Virus record (IMG/VR): IMGVR_UViG_3300042197_002230
Span: 1 to 38,655 of that record
DNA: 38,655 nucleotides
Reading direction: 5' to 3' (one strand)
Source: a virus
The translations under genes were made by a program, and so were the position numbers. Numbering within the stretch: position 1 is the stretch's first letter; the number at the start of each line of letters is the position of its first letter. The notes beneath the pieces were generated by a model. That model made no database searches. It had not been told where the DNA came from and saw only the letters and a program-made list of their open reading frames with translations. Shown here piece after piece: positions 25,362 through 33,165 of the stretch.

Positions 25362-26081
25362 GCATCATCGTCACCTAGTGTATCTCCTGTTACTGGTTCT
25401 GTCTTACATCTTGATTCATCAAACCCTTCATCGTATCCGGGTTTTGGCGGAACGTGGTTCGACTTGTCACCTTCGTCAAATTCATTTACCCTGTTTAATA
25501 GTCCAACATACGATTCAGGTGATGCCAAAAGTTTTAGTTTTAGTAATGGCACACAATATGCGTATTCAAGTTTTGTCAGAAGAATAGGTCCAGGATATGC
25601 TGCAACCATCGAAGTTGTATTCAAAAGAATTTCGGCTTTTTCTGATAATATCATTTTATCTCATAATAGAGCTGGCAGTTCCCATGGGTTTTTATTCGTG
25701 AGTGGTGGCCCAGCAGGTTTCGGTTTCTTTGTAGTTTCAACATACTCTCCTCCATATGGATACGGAGTGGGTCATACCACACCGATTGCTGACGGGAACT
25801 GGTATCACGGAATAATATCAGTAAATATTCCTTATGGTAGTTCAGCGACCATGACTGGAAACATCGCGGTGAATGGGAACATACAAAGCTTCTCGCAGTC
25901 GGGAGATTTCTCTGCTGGTGCCGTGGATTATTTTCTTGAACTGTGCAGACACGTCAATTATGTGTACGGAACGGCATACGGCAAATTTAAGATTGGACTC
26001 GTCAGACTTTACGATCGACAATTGACGACAGCTGAAATGACACAGAATTATAATTCATGCAAAATAAGATTTGGAATATAA
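25338..26081 (+). CDS. Concanavalin A-like lectin (LamG fold) with adhesin anchor
   Basis: The 247-residue product begins MFRFLLCK like the propeller proteins, then switches to a LamG/concanavalin A-like jelly-roll: LHLDSSNPSSYPG and WFDLS near the start, WYHGIISV in the middle, and the diagnostic end LVRLYDRQLTTAEMTQNYNS. This fold commonly binds glycans in phage adhesins. The shared anchor on a different fold supports the idea that the first eight residues are an attachment or assembly signal. It lacks the CSSTPGHL tail. Confidence 0.8.
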   Translation: MFRFLLCKASSSPSVSPVTGSVLHLDSSNPSSYPGFGGTWFDLSPSSNSFTLFNSPTYDSGDAKSFSFSNGTQYAYSSFVRRIGPGYAATIEVVFKRISAFSDNIILSHNRAGSSHGFLFVSGGPAGFGFFVVSTYSPPYGYGVGHTTPIADGNWYHGIISVNIPYGSSATMTGNIAVNGNIQSFSQSGDFSAGAVDYFLELCRHVNYVYGTAYGKFKIGLVRLYDRQLTTAEMTQNYNSCKIRFGI

Positions 26082-26109
26082 TAAATATTTAACTATTTAT
26101 AAAGGAGAT

Positions 26110-26139
26110 ATGCAAAATGGCTTTACCTACAAAGGATGA
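26110..26139 (+). promoter_or_regulatory. Overlapping mini-ORF in leader of the 79-residue gene
   Basis: GGAGATATGCAAAATG places an out-of-frame ATG seven bases before the gene start, the same offset as in the adhesin leaders; the mini-ORF is nine sense codons and a stop. Confidence 0.35.
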
Positions 26140-26356
26140 TTTACAAAATTTAGATTACACATATTTAGGACAGCCATTTGTTAATGTTGTTGCGAAAAGC
26201 TCCGTAGAAACATCTAATTTAGATTATGTTTATTTAGGACAACCATTTGCCGGAGCGCAACAGCCAGAAATTGCAGAAGAAAATGAAAATGAAAATGTAT
26301 TTCAAATATTTTCTGAATGGAAAAATATTTTTTCAAAATATAAATCCCCTTATTGA
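26117..26356 (+). CDS. Small tail-associated protein with duplicated motif
   Basis: The 79-residue product contains NLDYTYLGQPF (11-21) and NLDYVYLGQPF (34-44), a tandem duplication of an 11-residue aromatic motif, then an acidic stretch and a helical end. LDYxYLGQPF-like motifs are familiar in small proteins near phage tail fibre genes, but I know no function. It lies between the lectin and the tail spike behind AAAGGAG. A linker or capping role is a guess. Confidence 0.55.
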   Translation: MALPTKDDLQNLDYTYLGQPFVNVVAKSSVETSNLDYVYLGQPFAGAQQPEIAEENENENVFQIFSEWKNIFSKYKSPY

Positions 26357-26381
26357 ACAAAAAAATAGGAGTTAAAAATAA

Positions 26382-28628
26382 ATGGCGTATTCTAATGGTG
26401 TTTTTTATGTTAATTTAGACAGCGGAAATGATGGAGCCAGAACTGCACTAACAACTTGTATCGCAAGTAATCCATCTGGGACGGTTACAAGAATAAATAA
26501 AGTAGGTCATGGACTGGTTACCGGAGCTGTTGTAGATCTAACTCTTTTCAGTGCGTGGCTAAATGATGCTTGGAAAATTACCAAGGTCGATAACGACAAT
26601 TTCGATTTAGACGGTGCTGTTTGGCAGACGACAGCAGATAATAACGGAACAGTAACACCAAGAGGCGGTTCTTCATGGACTGATGCTTGGCTAACATTTA
26701 CAAATGGTTCAACAACTTCAAGGGTTTCATCTGGAGATGAAGTTAGGGTTGCAAAAACACCAGATCCTGTAAGTATAGGAACTGCAACATGGACAAATGT
26801 CTCTGAGACTATAACATTATCTAGTTCTAGAACGCTTTTAATAGACAATTGCGAGACTGCGTGGACGGCTTCTAATGGTTCGACATCTAATACTTCAACT
26901 ACTAGAATCGAAGGAAGTGCTTCTATACAAGTAACAAAAGCATCATACCTAACAGGTACTTTGTATGCATATAAAACAATATCTCTTACGGACTTCAGTG
27001 CATATGATTCAATTACATTTTTCGTAAGAGCAGCAACATCGAATACTGTCGATAACAACTGGAACCTATGTCTTTGTTCCGATGTATCAGGATCTGTTAT
27101 CGTTGATAGTTTTCCTTTAGTTTTTCCTCAATCAACAGGATTAAGTGCAGGAAGCAGCGGTATATATCTTACTTTAAGTAAATCTGGTGGTGGAAATTTA
27201 GGCTCATCGATAAATTCGATAGCTTTATACTCTCATACTGTTGCACCAACTGCAAATGCTTTAATTGGTTTTGACAACATATCTGCGTGCAATTTACAAG
27301 ATCTTAGTCTTACATCATTAATAAGTAAGACAAATTCTCCTACATACGATCAAGAAGGGTGGTGGAGTATAAGATCGATAAGTGGATCCATTGTAAGATT
27401 AAGCAGCGGCGGATATCATGGAACCACTACTGCAGGAAGAGGTTATTACGGAACAACAGAATCAATAACTTCATACATCAGGCACAGTTCTTTTAGAAGA
27501 AAACCATCTGGGTCAGCCGGCTATTCTACTGTAAACCATATACTTGCAACTACTGGAGTTTCTTTCATAGGCGGGTGGAATACTAGCTCTAACAACAGAG
27601 ATGGTATGACTTATTTAGATATGTGCCTATCTACAGGTCAGGGCCTTACTGTCACTGGTCCTAATAACTCTATTTCCTTTTTTGGTATATTTGGGGCATA
27701 TTCAGGAATATGTATAAATTCTAGTGCAGTATACGATACAAATATAAATAATTGTAATTTTTCACAATGTCGTTCTGCAGGAGGTTTTGAAGATACTTCC
27801 TATTTAAATCAACTTGTAAAATTTGAAAATTGTACTGTTATACAATCTGGAGGTGGGGTTGGAAGATCTGATAATGTTGAAGACAATAGGTTAGTAAATA
27901 TTAAAAATTGTAAATTTGTAAGCCTTGACAATAACTTGTCAAGAAATGCTGTAAGTTTATCTTACGGTTCTAGTCTCTATAATAGTTTTTTTGCAAATAA
28001 TGCAGGGTTTGATGTTTATATAAACACACAAAATTCAAATTTCCCAAATATTTCAAATTGTACATTTGCATCAACTTCATCACAAAACGTAAAAATAGAA
28101 ATAGGGCAGGCATTTTATAGAAACTGTATTTTTTCTTCCTCAACTGAATTTACGGCAATTTCATCTAGATATAATTATCGACACAACAGTCAAAACCACG
28201 ACTTATCTGGATATGATTATATATTTACTGATGGTGGTACGATTAATAGCGAACTAACAGACAGAACTGGTAGCGTTGGTAAAATGTGGAGATTGGTACT
28301 GACAGACAGTACCAGAATGTCATTTTATCCATTAAATCTCACAGTGGGACATTTTGCTGTTAATTCTGGATCTTTAGTTACAGTAAGTGCTTGGATGAAA
28401 AAAAGTCATGCCACAAATTGCAATGGAAGATTACTTATTAGAGGCTATCAAATAGATGGATTAGATAACGATTTGACTGGAACGTTAGCTAATAACACAA
28501 ACTGGCAACAACTTAGCTTGAATTTCACGCCAACAAAAAATGGTGTTTTCACAGTTGAAGCACTCGCAGAATATGTTGCTGGTAATGCTAACGTATATAT
28601 TGATCAGGTTACAGTAACACAAGCATAA
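26382..28628 (+). CDS. Tail spike/fibre with beta-helix and jelly-roll domains
   Basis: The 748-residue product has several regions. Residues about 35-85 form a small domain with GHGLVTGAVVDL and ITKVDNDNFDLDG, a motif common in phage fibres (FCCH-like). About 150-300 is a jelly-roll resembling a carbohydrate-binding module. About 385-615 is a right-handed beta-helix, with rungs marked by repeated N-C-x-F/V steps (NNCNF, FENCTV, IKNCKF, ISNCTF, YRNCIF). About 620-748 is a second jelly-roll ending VYIDQVTVTQA. Such proteins bind or degrade surface polysaccharide. No catalytic residues could be assigned. Confidence 0.78.
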   Translation: MAYSNGVFYVNLDSGNDGARTALTTCIASNPSGTVTRINKVGHGLVTGAVVDLTLFSAWLNDAWKITKVDNDNFDLDGAVWQTTADNNGTVTPRGGSSWTDAWLTFTNGSTTSRVSSGDEVRVAKTPDPVSIGTATWTNVSETITLSSSRTLLIDNCETAWTASNGSTSNTSTTRIEGSASIQVTKASYLTGTLYAYKTISLTDFSAYDSITFFVRAATSNTVDNNWNLCLCSDVSGSVIVDSFPLVFPQSTGLSAGSSGIYLTLSKSGGGNLGSSINSIALYSHTVAPTANALIGFDNISACNLQDLSLTSLISKTNSPTYDQEGWWSIRSISGSIVRLSSGGYHGTTTAGRGYYGTTESITSYIRHSSFRRKPSGSAGYSTVNHILATTGVSFIGGWNTSSNNRDGMTYLDMCLSTGQGLTVTGPNNSISFFGIFGAYSGICINSSAVYDTNINNCNFSQCRSAGGFEDTSYLNQLVKFENCTVIQSGGGVGRSDNVEDNRLVNIKNCKFVSLDNNLSRNAVSLSYGSSLYNSFFANNAGFDVYINTQNSNFPNISNCTFASTSSQNVKIEIGQAFYRNCIFSSSTEFTAISSRYNYRHNSQNHDLSGYDYIFTDGGTINSELTDRTGSVGKMWRLVLTDSTRMSFYPLNLTVGHFAVNSGSLVTVSAWMKKSHATNCNGRLLIRGYQIDGLDNDLTGTLANNTNWQQLSLNFTPTKNGVFTVEALAEYVAGNANVYIDQVTVTQA

Positions 28629-28643
28629 CAAGGAGAATATAGT

Positions 28644-29033
28644 ATGAATTACACATATCACGGAATATACTTAAGAGAACCATCTGGAATTCCTGATCAT
28701 GACAGATGTTGGGTTTTTATAGATCAAAATGATTGTTCTTTAATTATTAAAATACCATCTTCTTACTCTGAGAATGATGTTAAATCATTTGTTGAATCTA
28801 TGCCTGATTATAGATATAAAATAGTTTCTATATCTAATCCAGAAGGAACTTCATCGGTAAGATTTACTTTGTCAAAACATAATTTATCAACAGGGCACGC
28901 TATAGAAGTTTTTGAAACATTAAACTATAATGGCCAATATTCAATCATTAAAGTTGATGATGACAATTTTGATTTAGATGGAGTTGTATGGACAGAAGAA
29001 AATGGTATTGACATATCTGGATCGTTTAAATAA
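28644..29033 (+). CDS. Small protein sharing the spike's N-terminal domain
   Basis: The 129-residue product ends with a domain (about 68-118) homologous to residues 35-81 of the 748-residue spike: SKHNLSTGHAIEV, YSIIKVDDDNFDLDGVVW. The first 67 residues are unrelated to the spike. It may be a free-standing adaptor or the surviving 5' part of a second spike gene, since the sequence directly downstream encodes a piece of the spike's C-terminal domain. AAGGAGAATATAGT precedes the ATG. Confidence 0.6.
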   Translation: MNYTYHGIYLREPSGIPDHDRCWVFIDQNDCSLIIKIPSSYSENDVKSFVESMPDYRYKIVSISNPEGTSSVRFTLSKHNLSTGHAIEVFETLNYNGQYSIIKVDDDNFDLDGVVWTEENGIDISGSFK

Positions 29034-29045
29034 TTATATAGAGGA

Positions 29046-29258
29046 ATTTTAAATGGCAAACTTGTTGTGATTACAGATCCACCTGATCGTGCAACAAAAA
29101 CAGTATTGGCAACACTAGCAAATGATACAAGTGAACAAATTATATCAGGATCTTTTACTCCTACTTCTAACGGAGTAATTGCTGTAGAGATATGGGCAGA
29201 ATATGTAGCAGCTGTAGGAAGCGTAACTGTTGATAGCGTTACTGTAGATCAAGCATAA
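29046..29258 (+). pseudogene. Remnant of a tail-spike C-terminal domain
   Basis: In the frame ending at 29258, the translation NGKLVVI...LANDT...SFTPTSNGVIAVEIWAEYV...VTVDSVTVDQA matches the last 68 or so residues of the 748-residue spike. No suitable start exists in this frame: a GTG at 29067 lacks a site, and the ATG at 29053 with GAGGAA upstream is in another frame and stops after five codons. It therefore looks like a broken copy, possibly the 3' half of the gene whose 5' half is at 28644-29033. Confidence 0.6.
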
Positions 29259-29269
29259 ATGGAAATAAA

Positions 29270-29569
29270 ATGAAGAATAAATACGAAAAGCTAACTTACG
29301 AAACTGTTATTGAAGCAAGAAAACAAGCATGGGCTGGTGTTAGGATTACTGAGATATCTAAGAAATTAAACGTTGAATATCAATCTTTATATAAAGCTAT
29401 CATTGGCGAATCATGGGATCACATAAAGACACCAGAACCCTTTAAGAAAGAAAGCATGGAAATCTTTGTGTGCCGGAAATGTTTTAAAGACTTTCCTATT
29501 ATTGAAAAGGTTAATGGCAAGATTTGTAAGGTTTGTTACAAAGATTATAGAAAGAAATATTCTAAGTAA
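29270..29569 (+). CDS. Small HTH plus zinc-ribbon protein
   Basis: The 99-residue product has an N-terminal helix-turn-helix (about 8-50: TYETVIEARKQAWAGV, ITEISKKLNVEYQSLYKAI) ending in GESWDHI, a phrase typical of the DNA-binding repeats attached to phage HNH homing endonucleases. A four-Cys ribbon follows (CRKC about 68-71, CKVC about 86-89). No HNH or GIY-YIG catalytic motif is present. It could be a regulator or the leftover DNA-binding part of a homing endonuclease. Its stop directly abuts the stop of the convergent gene. Confidence 0.6.
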   Translation: MKNKYEKLTYETVIEARKQAWAGVRITEISKKLNVEYQSLYKAIIGESWDHIKTPEPFKKESMEIFVCRKCFKDFPIIEKVNGKICKVCYKDYRKKYSK

Positions 29570-30169
29570 TCAATCTTCATCTTCTTCTGGGTCATATTCA
29601 TCTTCATCATCAAGAAGAAGATAGAAAATATCTAGAACCTCTGGTTTTATTTCAGTCTCTTTAAGACCTGTTATTCCAAGATAAGTTGAATCAAAAGGCT
29701 CCCCAGCGTTACCTAATCTTATTATTCCTTCACGATCTCCTTCCCATTCTGGATGTTCGCTCCAATTTAATAAATTATTTTCTATCCTTTGAGCGTCCTC
29801 TTCGGAGACAAGAAAACTGTCCAATAAACCTTGATCAGCAGCTTCTTCAAGTGCTTCTCCTTTTCTTATGGCAAATACTCCTGCTACTGGACCATATTCA
29901 TTAGTTATTATATACAATCGTTGTATCGAATTAGATCTTTCGTAATCCATTTTAAAATAGAAATCTGCTGCTAGATCGCATATTTTTAATTTATAGAAAC
30001 CATTTTTATCAATCTCTATTGGTTTATATATTTTTTCACCAAATGTTTCAAAGGCTTTCTGTAATTTTTCTGAAAAATAGCAATTACTCCATTTTTCATC
30101 TTTTCTTACAGAATTTAAAAGTCTTGTTGCATATATTTTACTATATTTGTTTTTAATATTTATTTTCAT
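29570..30169 (-). CDS. Island-tagged protein, unknown body, acidic tail
   Basis: The 199-residue product starts with the island tag MKINIKNKYSKIYA. The body is mixed alpha/beta with no repeat and no recognised domain. It ends in a strongly acidic tail (LLLDDEDEYDPEEDED). It is the last gene of the minus-strand operon, its start overlaps the upstream stop (ATGA), and its stop abuts the convergent plus-strand gene. AGAGGAAAGCAAGA precedes the ATG. Function unknown. Confidence 0.6.
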   Translation of the reverse strand: MKINIKNKYSKIYATRLLNSVRKDEKWSNCYFSEKLQKAFETFGEKIYKPIEIDKNGFYKLKICDLAADFYFKMDYERSNSIQRLYIITNEYGPVAGVFAIRKGEALEEAADQGLLDSFLVSEEDAQRIENNLLNWSEHPEWEGDREGIIRLGNAGEPFDSTYLGITGLKETEIKPEVLDIFYLLLDDEDEYDPEEDED

Positions 30170-31212
30170 TCTTGCTTTCCTCTGTTTACTCTAAATGGAG
30201 AATTTTTAGAGAACAAAACTTCTAACGCTTGATCTTCTGGGATAATATTTCTGAATACTTTAATGTTTGAATCCCATATCTTTCTTATTATTTCTGGTGG
30301 TATGTTACTAGAAACTTGGAAATAATTCTTAATAGCATCTATATATCTCCATGTGTTGACTTCGCCCATGTATTTTTCTATAAAAAAATCTATTATTTTT
30401 AATTTAGAATTTGTACTTAATTTTTCACAGTTTAATAATGATTTTGCTATATAAAAATTTTTTTTATAAAATTTTTCAAAAATTTCTTCTACTAATTCTG
30501 GCGTAGCTCCATTGCACCAAATAAACCCTATTAAAATTTGTTCCACGTCACTACTTTCCCATATCCTACTTCCGTGGAATCCAGATGTTGAGTTTTTAAA
30601 TTCATCAAAAGCTTCTTTTGCTTTTAGAAAAGCATTGTTATCCAAACATTTGAGCAAATGTTCTGGTCTGTAAGTTGAAAGCATATCGTTAACGTTTGGA
30701 AGAAAATTTATAAATATTTTAAGCAGCATAGAAGAATCAATGTTTTCTTTTTTGCACAAAGATGAATATATAGAATTCTTTGTTTCTTTATAATACTCAA
30801 AATCCCAATAGGATTGCTCCGATTGCTCGATGAGAAAAGAATTTGTTATATGACTATCGATCTCTTCAAATATTTTTCTTGTAATTTCAGGAGGACAATT
30901 TTCATTTTGTACTAGTTCCTTATAATAGATAAATGCATAATCTGACGCTGGTACTCCCCCTCCTCCTATTTCGCCAATAACGTTTTGATCAAAAAGATTA
31001 GTCAAATATTTTTCACCATAAGTTGCTTCTGTATATACAAGTTCTAGTATGGCAGGATCTTGTGCTGCTCCAATCCAACCTTGTTTTTGATTAAAATAAA
31101 TAGTTTTATTAAACTTTTCAATAAATTTAGAAACTTCTGGAGTTAATGATATTTTGCTGTGATGACTTTCTGAATATATGTTACTATATTTTTTTCTAAT
31201 ATTTATTCTCAT
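30166..31212 (-). CDS. Island-tagged helical-repeat protein
   Basis: The 348-residue product has the tag MRINIRKKYSNIYS followed by an all-helical body. Several segments share a helix start of the form x-x-C/T/I-P-P/x-E-[IL]-x-x-[KE]-I: NCPPEITRKIFEE, GATPELVEEIFEK, NIPPEIIRKIWDS. This resembles leucine-rich-repeat-variant (LRV) or HEAT-like repeats and the clearer ones in the gene at 32454-32870. It may be a scaffold for protein binding. It ends in a basic RVNRGKQE tail, and AAGGATTATAGTAA precedes the ATG. Confidence 0.58.
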   Translation of the reverse strand: MRINIRKKYSNIYSESHHSKISLTPEVSKFIEKFNKTIYFNQKQGWIGAAQDPAILELVYTEATYGEKYLTNLFDQNVIGEIGGGGVPASDYAFIYYKELVQNENCPPEITRKIFEEIDSHITNSFLIEQSEQSYWDFEYYKETKNSIYSSLCKKENIDSSMLLKIFINFLPNVNDMLSTYRPEHLLKCLDNNAFLKAKEAFDEFKNSTSGFHGSRIWESSDVEQILIGFIWCNGATPELVEEIFEKFYKKNFYIAKSLLNCEKLSTNSKLKIIDFFIEKYMGEVNTWRYIDAIKNYFQVSSNIPPEIIRKIWDSNIKVFRNIIPEDQALEVLFSKNSPFRVNRGKQE

Positions 31213-31227
31213 TTACTATAATCCTTA

Positions 31228-32136
31228 TTATAATTCTCCAAAAGTATTTTCATAATCTTCAATACTCATATATTCAGTCCTGCTGAAAACACCATTCTCA
31301 GGTTCCATGTCTGGATTTTCTGCTTCAAATTCTGAAAATTGTGCATACCCATGGGCTTGCGAAACCGCAAATGTACAACTTACTTTATCATAAGCAGGAC
31401 TGCCGTAGTCAACTTGTACTCTATATGGATGAGTTTTGAAAAACTCTTCGGAATAAAATTTATCTTTTGAAGCCCATTCTTTATAAACAACTCTCTGCTC
31501 TTCATCGTATTTAACAAAACAAAAACCTTCGTGCGTTGCATCTGTAATTTGTCTACCATTCAACCAATATTGTTTTGATTCTATATTTCCATCTGGATAT
31601 GTTCGTATACTAGCAGGACCATTTTCACGATGTAATTCACCATCCTTGTGCCATGATGCAGATTTAGTATCATTTTCTTGGCTCTTGCTAAAAGTAGATG
31701 GCTGATCATTGAAGCTGTGATATTCATCATTCCTTTTAGTTGTGAAATAATCAAAAAGACCATTTATTGTTTGTCTATTAAATTGCGCATAAAATTCAAT
31801 TTCATTCAAACCAGTTTCATTTTTACGGAAATGTATAAGTTTTTCATCCTCATTCCATTTACATTTTATAATGACCTTATCTTCTTGAACAACAGAATAT
31901 TCATACGAATTGGGGTTTTTAAAATTTATTAACGTTTCTTCGATATTGTCGTGTTTAAAATAATAAAATACCAATACACTATTTTCATTTACCTTAAACT
32001 GTTCAAGTCTTGATAATACAGAATTTAAATTTGTATATTGTGGAAATATCTTATCAAAAGATATTCCCTTATTAAGATTTTTATATTCATTTCTACCATA
32101 TATTTGTGAAAATTTTTTTCTAATGTTTATCTTCAT
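31228..32136 (-). CDS. Island-tagged protein with MORN/YwqK-type repeat
   Basis: The 302-residue product starts with MKINIRKKFSQIYG. An upstream in-frame start would add eight residues, but the ATG at 32136 matches the tag of the other island genes and overlaps the previous stop (ATGA), so it is preferred. The first 150 residues are unrecognised alpha/beta. Residues about 165-205 carry one clear HRENGPASIRTYPDGN unit with flanking aromatic strands (YWLNGRQ). The C-terminal part is acidic. Confidence 0.62.
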   Translation of the reverse strand: MKINIRKKFSQIYGRNEYKNLNKGISFDKIFPQYTNLNSVLSRLEQFKVNENSVLVFYYFKHDNIEETLINFKNPNSYEYSVVQEDKVIIKCKWNEDEKLIHFRKNETGLNEIEFYAQFNRQTINGLFDYFTTKRNDEYHSFNDQPSTFSKSQENDTKSASWHKDGELHRENGPASIRTYPDGNIESKQYWLNGRQITDATHEGFCFVKYDEEQRVVYKEWASKDKFYSEEFFKTHPYRVQVDYGSPAYDKVSCTFAVSQAHGYAQFSEFEAENPDMEPENGVFSRTEYMSIEDYENTFGEL

Positions 32137-32441
32137 CTCTGCACCATCTCCTCTTCCCATCTGTCTATTTCACAACGAACAAGCTTGTCATCATTCCAAT
32201 AAGAACCATCTTCATCTTCATAATCAGGATATCCTGAATATCCAACTACATATTTAATCCATGTATGACCATCTCTGAACGATGCGTTTCCTAAAATATG
32301 ATGAACATTATTTGTTTCCCACACAACAGGTATATCTAGAAATTCATCAATTGTTAAATTGAGATGGGATAAACCTTTTGAAACTTTTAGTTTCAGCCTA
32401 CTTTCTATCCTGAAAAACTTTTGTCTGATGTCTATTTTCAT
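32133..32441 (-). CDS. Island-tagged small protein
   Basis: The 102-residue product begins MKIDIRQKFFRIES, a divergent version of the tag. The body contains GYSGYPDYEDEDGSYWNDD and ends RWEEEMVQR; no family is recognised. An AAGGAAAATAGGTA site precedes the ATG, and its stop overlaps the next start by 4 bases, so it is co-translated with the 302-residue protein. Confidence 0.55.
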   Translation of the reverse strand: MKIDIRQKFFRIESRLKLKVSKGLSHLNLTIDEFLDIPVVWETNNVHHILGNASFRDGHTWIKYVVGYSGYPDYEDEDGSYWNDDKLVRCEIDRWEEEMVQR

Positions 32442-32453
32442 TACCTATTTTCC

Positions 32454-32870
32454 TTATTTTATTGGACCTAAAAAGTTTCTCATAGAGGTTGGTAGAGATT
32501 GTAGCCCGCCACTGACTTTAGAATAAGTTTCAGTTGCAGTCTTTGCAACAGCAGGGAATGAATCGCTCATTAGCTTCTTAAGCACGTCTTTTGGAGTTTT
32601 CTGATTTTTTGAAACAGATAATCTAACATACTCATTAGGATCATTAGATAGATTTACTAATATATGAATTGGTGTATTTTTATTGCTGGCAACAAGTCTT
32701 CTTATCCATGTATCTTCATGTGTTGATAGATAAGCAAGTTTTTTAGGAGAATCTGTATTTCCTGCAAAATCTTTTAAATCATCAAATGGTTTATCTTTAA
32801 GTTCTATAGCATCTTCCATATGCACTCTATTTTTAATAGAATTATACATTTTTTTAATGTCTAATCTCAT
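32454..32870 (-). CDS. Island-tagged LRV-like repeat protein
   Basis: The 138-residue product has a tag variant MRLDIKKMYNSIKN, a short acidic linker, then three helical repeats of about 24 residues: PKKLAYLSTHEDTWIRRLVASNKNT, PIHILVNLSNDPNEYVRLSVSKNQKT, PKDVLKKLMSDSFPAVAKTATE. The pattern P-x-x-L-x-x-L-s-x-D-x-x-x-x-V-R-x-x-V-A-x-N-x-x-T is that of leucine-rich-repeat-variant proteins. These pack as a helical solenoid, usually for protein contacts. The tag on a fold unlike the MORN repeats is important evidence that the tag is a separate functional unit. AAGGGGGGATGAT precedes the ATG. Confidence 0.68.
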   Translation of the reverse strand: MRLDIKKMYNSIKNRVHMEDAIELKDKPFDDLKDFAGNTDSPKKLAYLSTHEDTWIRRLVASNKNTPIHILVNLSNDPNEYVRLSVSKNQKTPKDVLKKLMSDSFPAVAKTATETYSKVSGGLQSLPTSMRNFLGPIK

Positions 32871-32871
32871 A

Positions 32872-33165
32872 TCATCCCCCCTTGATTGAAGCTATCTTTT
32901 TCTGGAGCAATGCAATCCTATTGCTTTCTGAATATGGTATTACGAACTCACATTTAACTTCAATGATTTTACTTGGTGGCCCATTTTTATCTTTAATTGG
33001 TATTTCAATCAGGAAATTTCCACACCCTATTGTTTCTTTAATTATACCACTGTGCCATTTAAATGGTCCATCTATTATAAAAACTCTATCATGATAATTT
33101 AAGGGGCAGGAAACAATTTCACCATTTAATATATATGTAGTTGATAAATCTGTAATATCTATCAA
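32872..33165 (-). CDS. Untagged small beta protein in island operon
   Basis: The 97-residue product is the only island gene without the tag. The start is TTG, chosen because a perfect AAGGAGG lies seven bases upstream and it overlaps the previous stop (TTGA). The body has a beta-barrel-like segment (DRVFIIDGPFKWHSGIIKET, then FLIEIPI) that recalls SH3/KOW-like folds, and a helical end. No family is certain. Confidence 0.52.
   Translation of the reverse strand: MIDITDLSTTYILNGEIVSCPLNYHDRVFIIDGPFKWHSGIIKETIGCGNFLIEIPIKDKNGPPSKIIEVKCEFVIPYSESNRIALLQKKIASIKGG

Noticed and set aside
25232-25654. 140-codon minus-strand ORF across the adhesin D/lectin junction
   Set aside because: It is antisense to two convincing plus-strand genes and includes the reverse of the conserved junction, with no independent coding signal.
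26507-27058. 183-codon minus-strand ORF inside the tail spike gene
   Set aside because: It lies wholly opposite a well-supported beta-helix gene, has no ribosome site, and its composition is the antisense reflection of a Thr/Ser-rich coding strand.
29067-29258. Stand-alone 63-residue gene with GTG start
   Set aside because: There is no ribosome site at the GTG. Homology to the spike C-terminus continues upstream of it, so it is better read as a broken copy.
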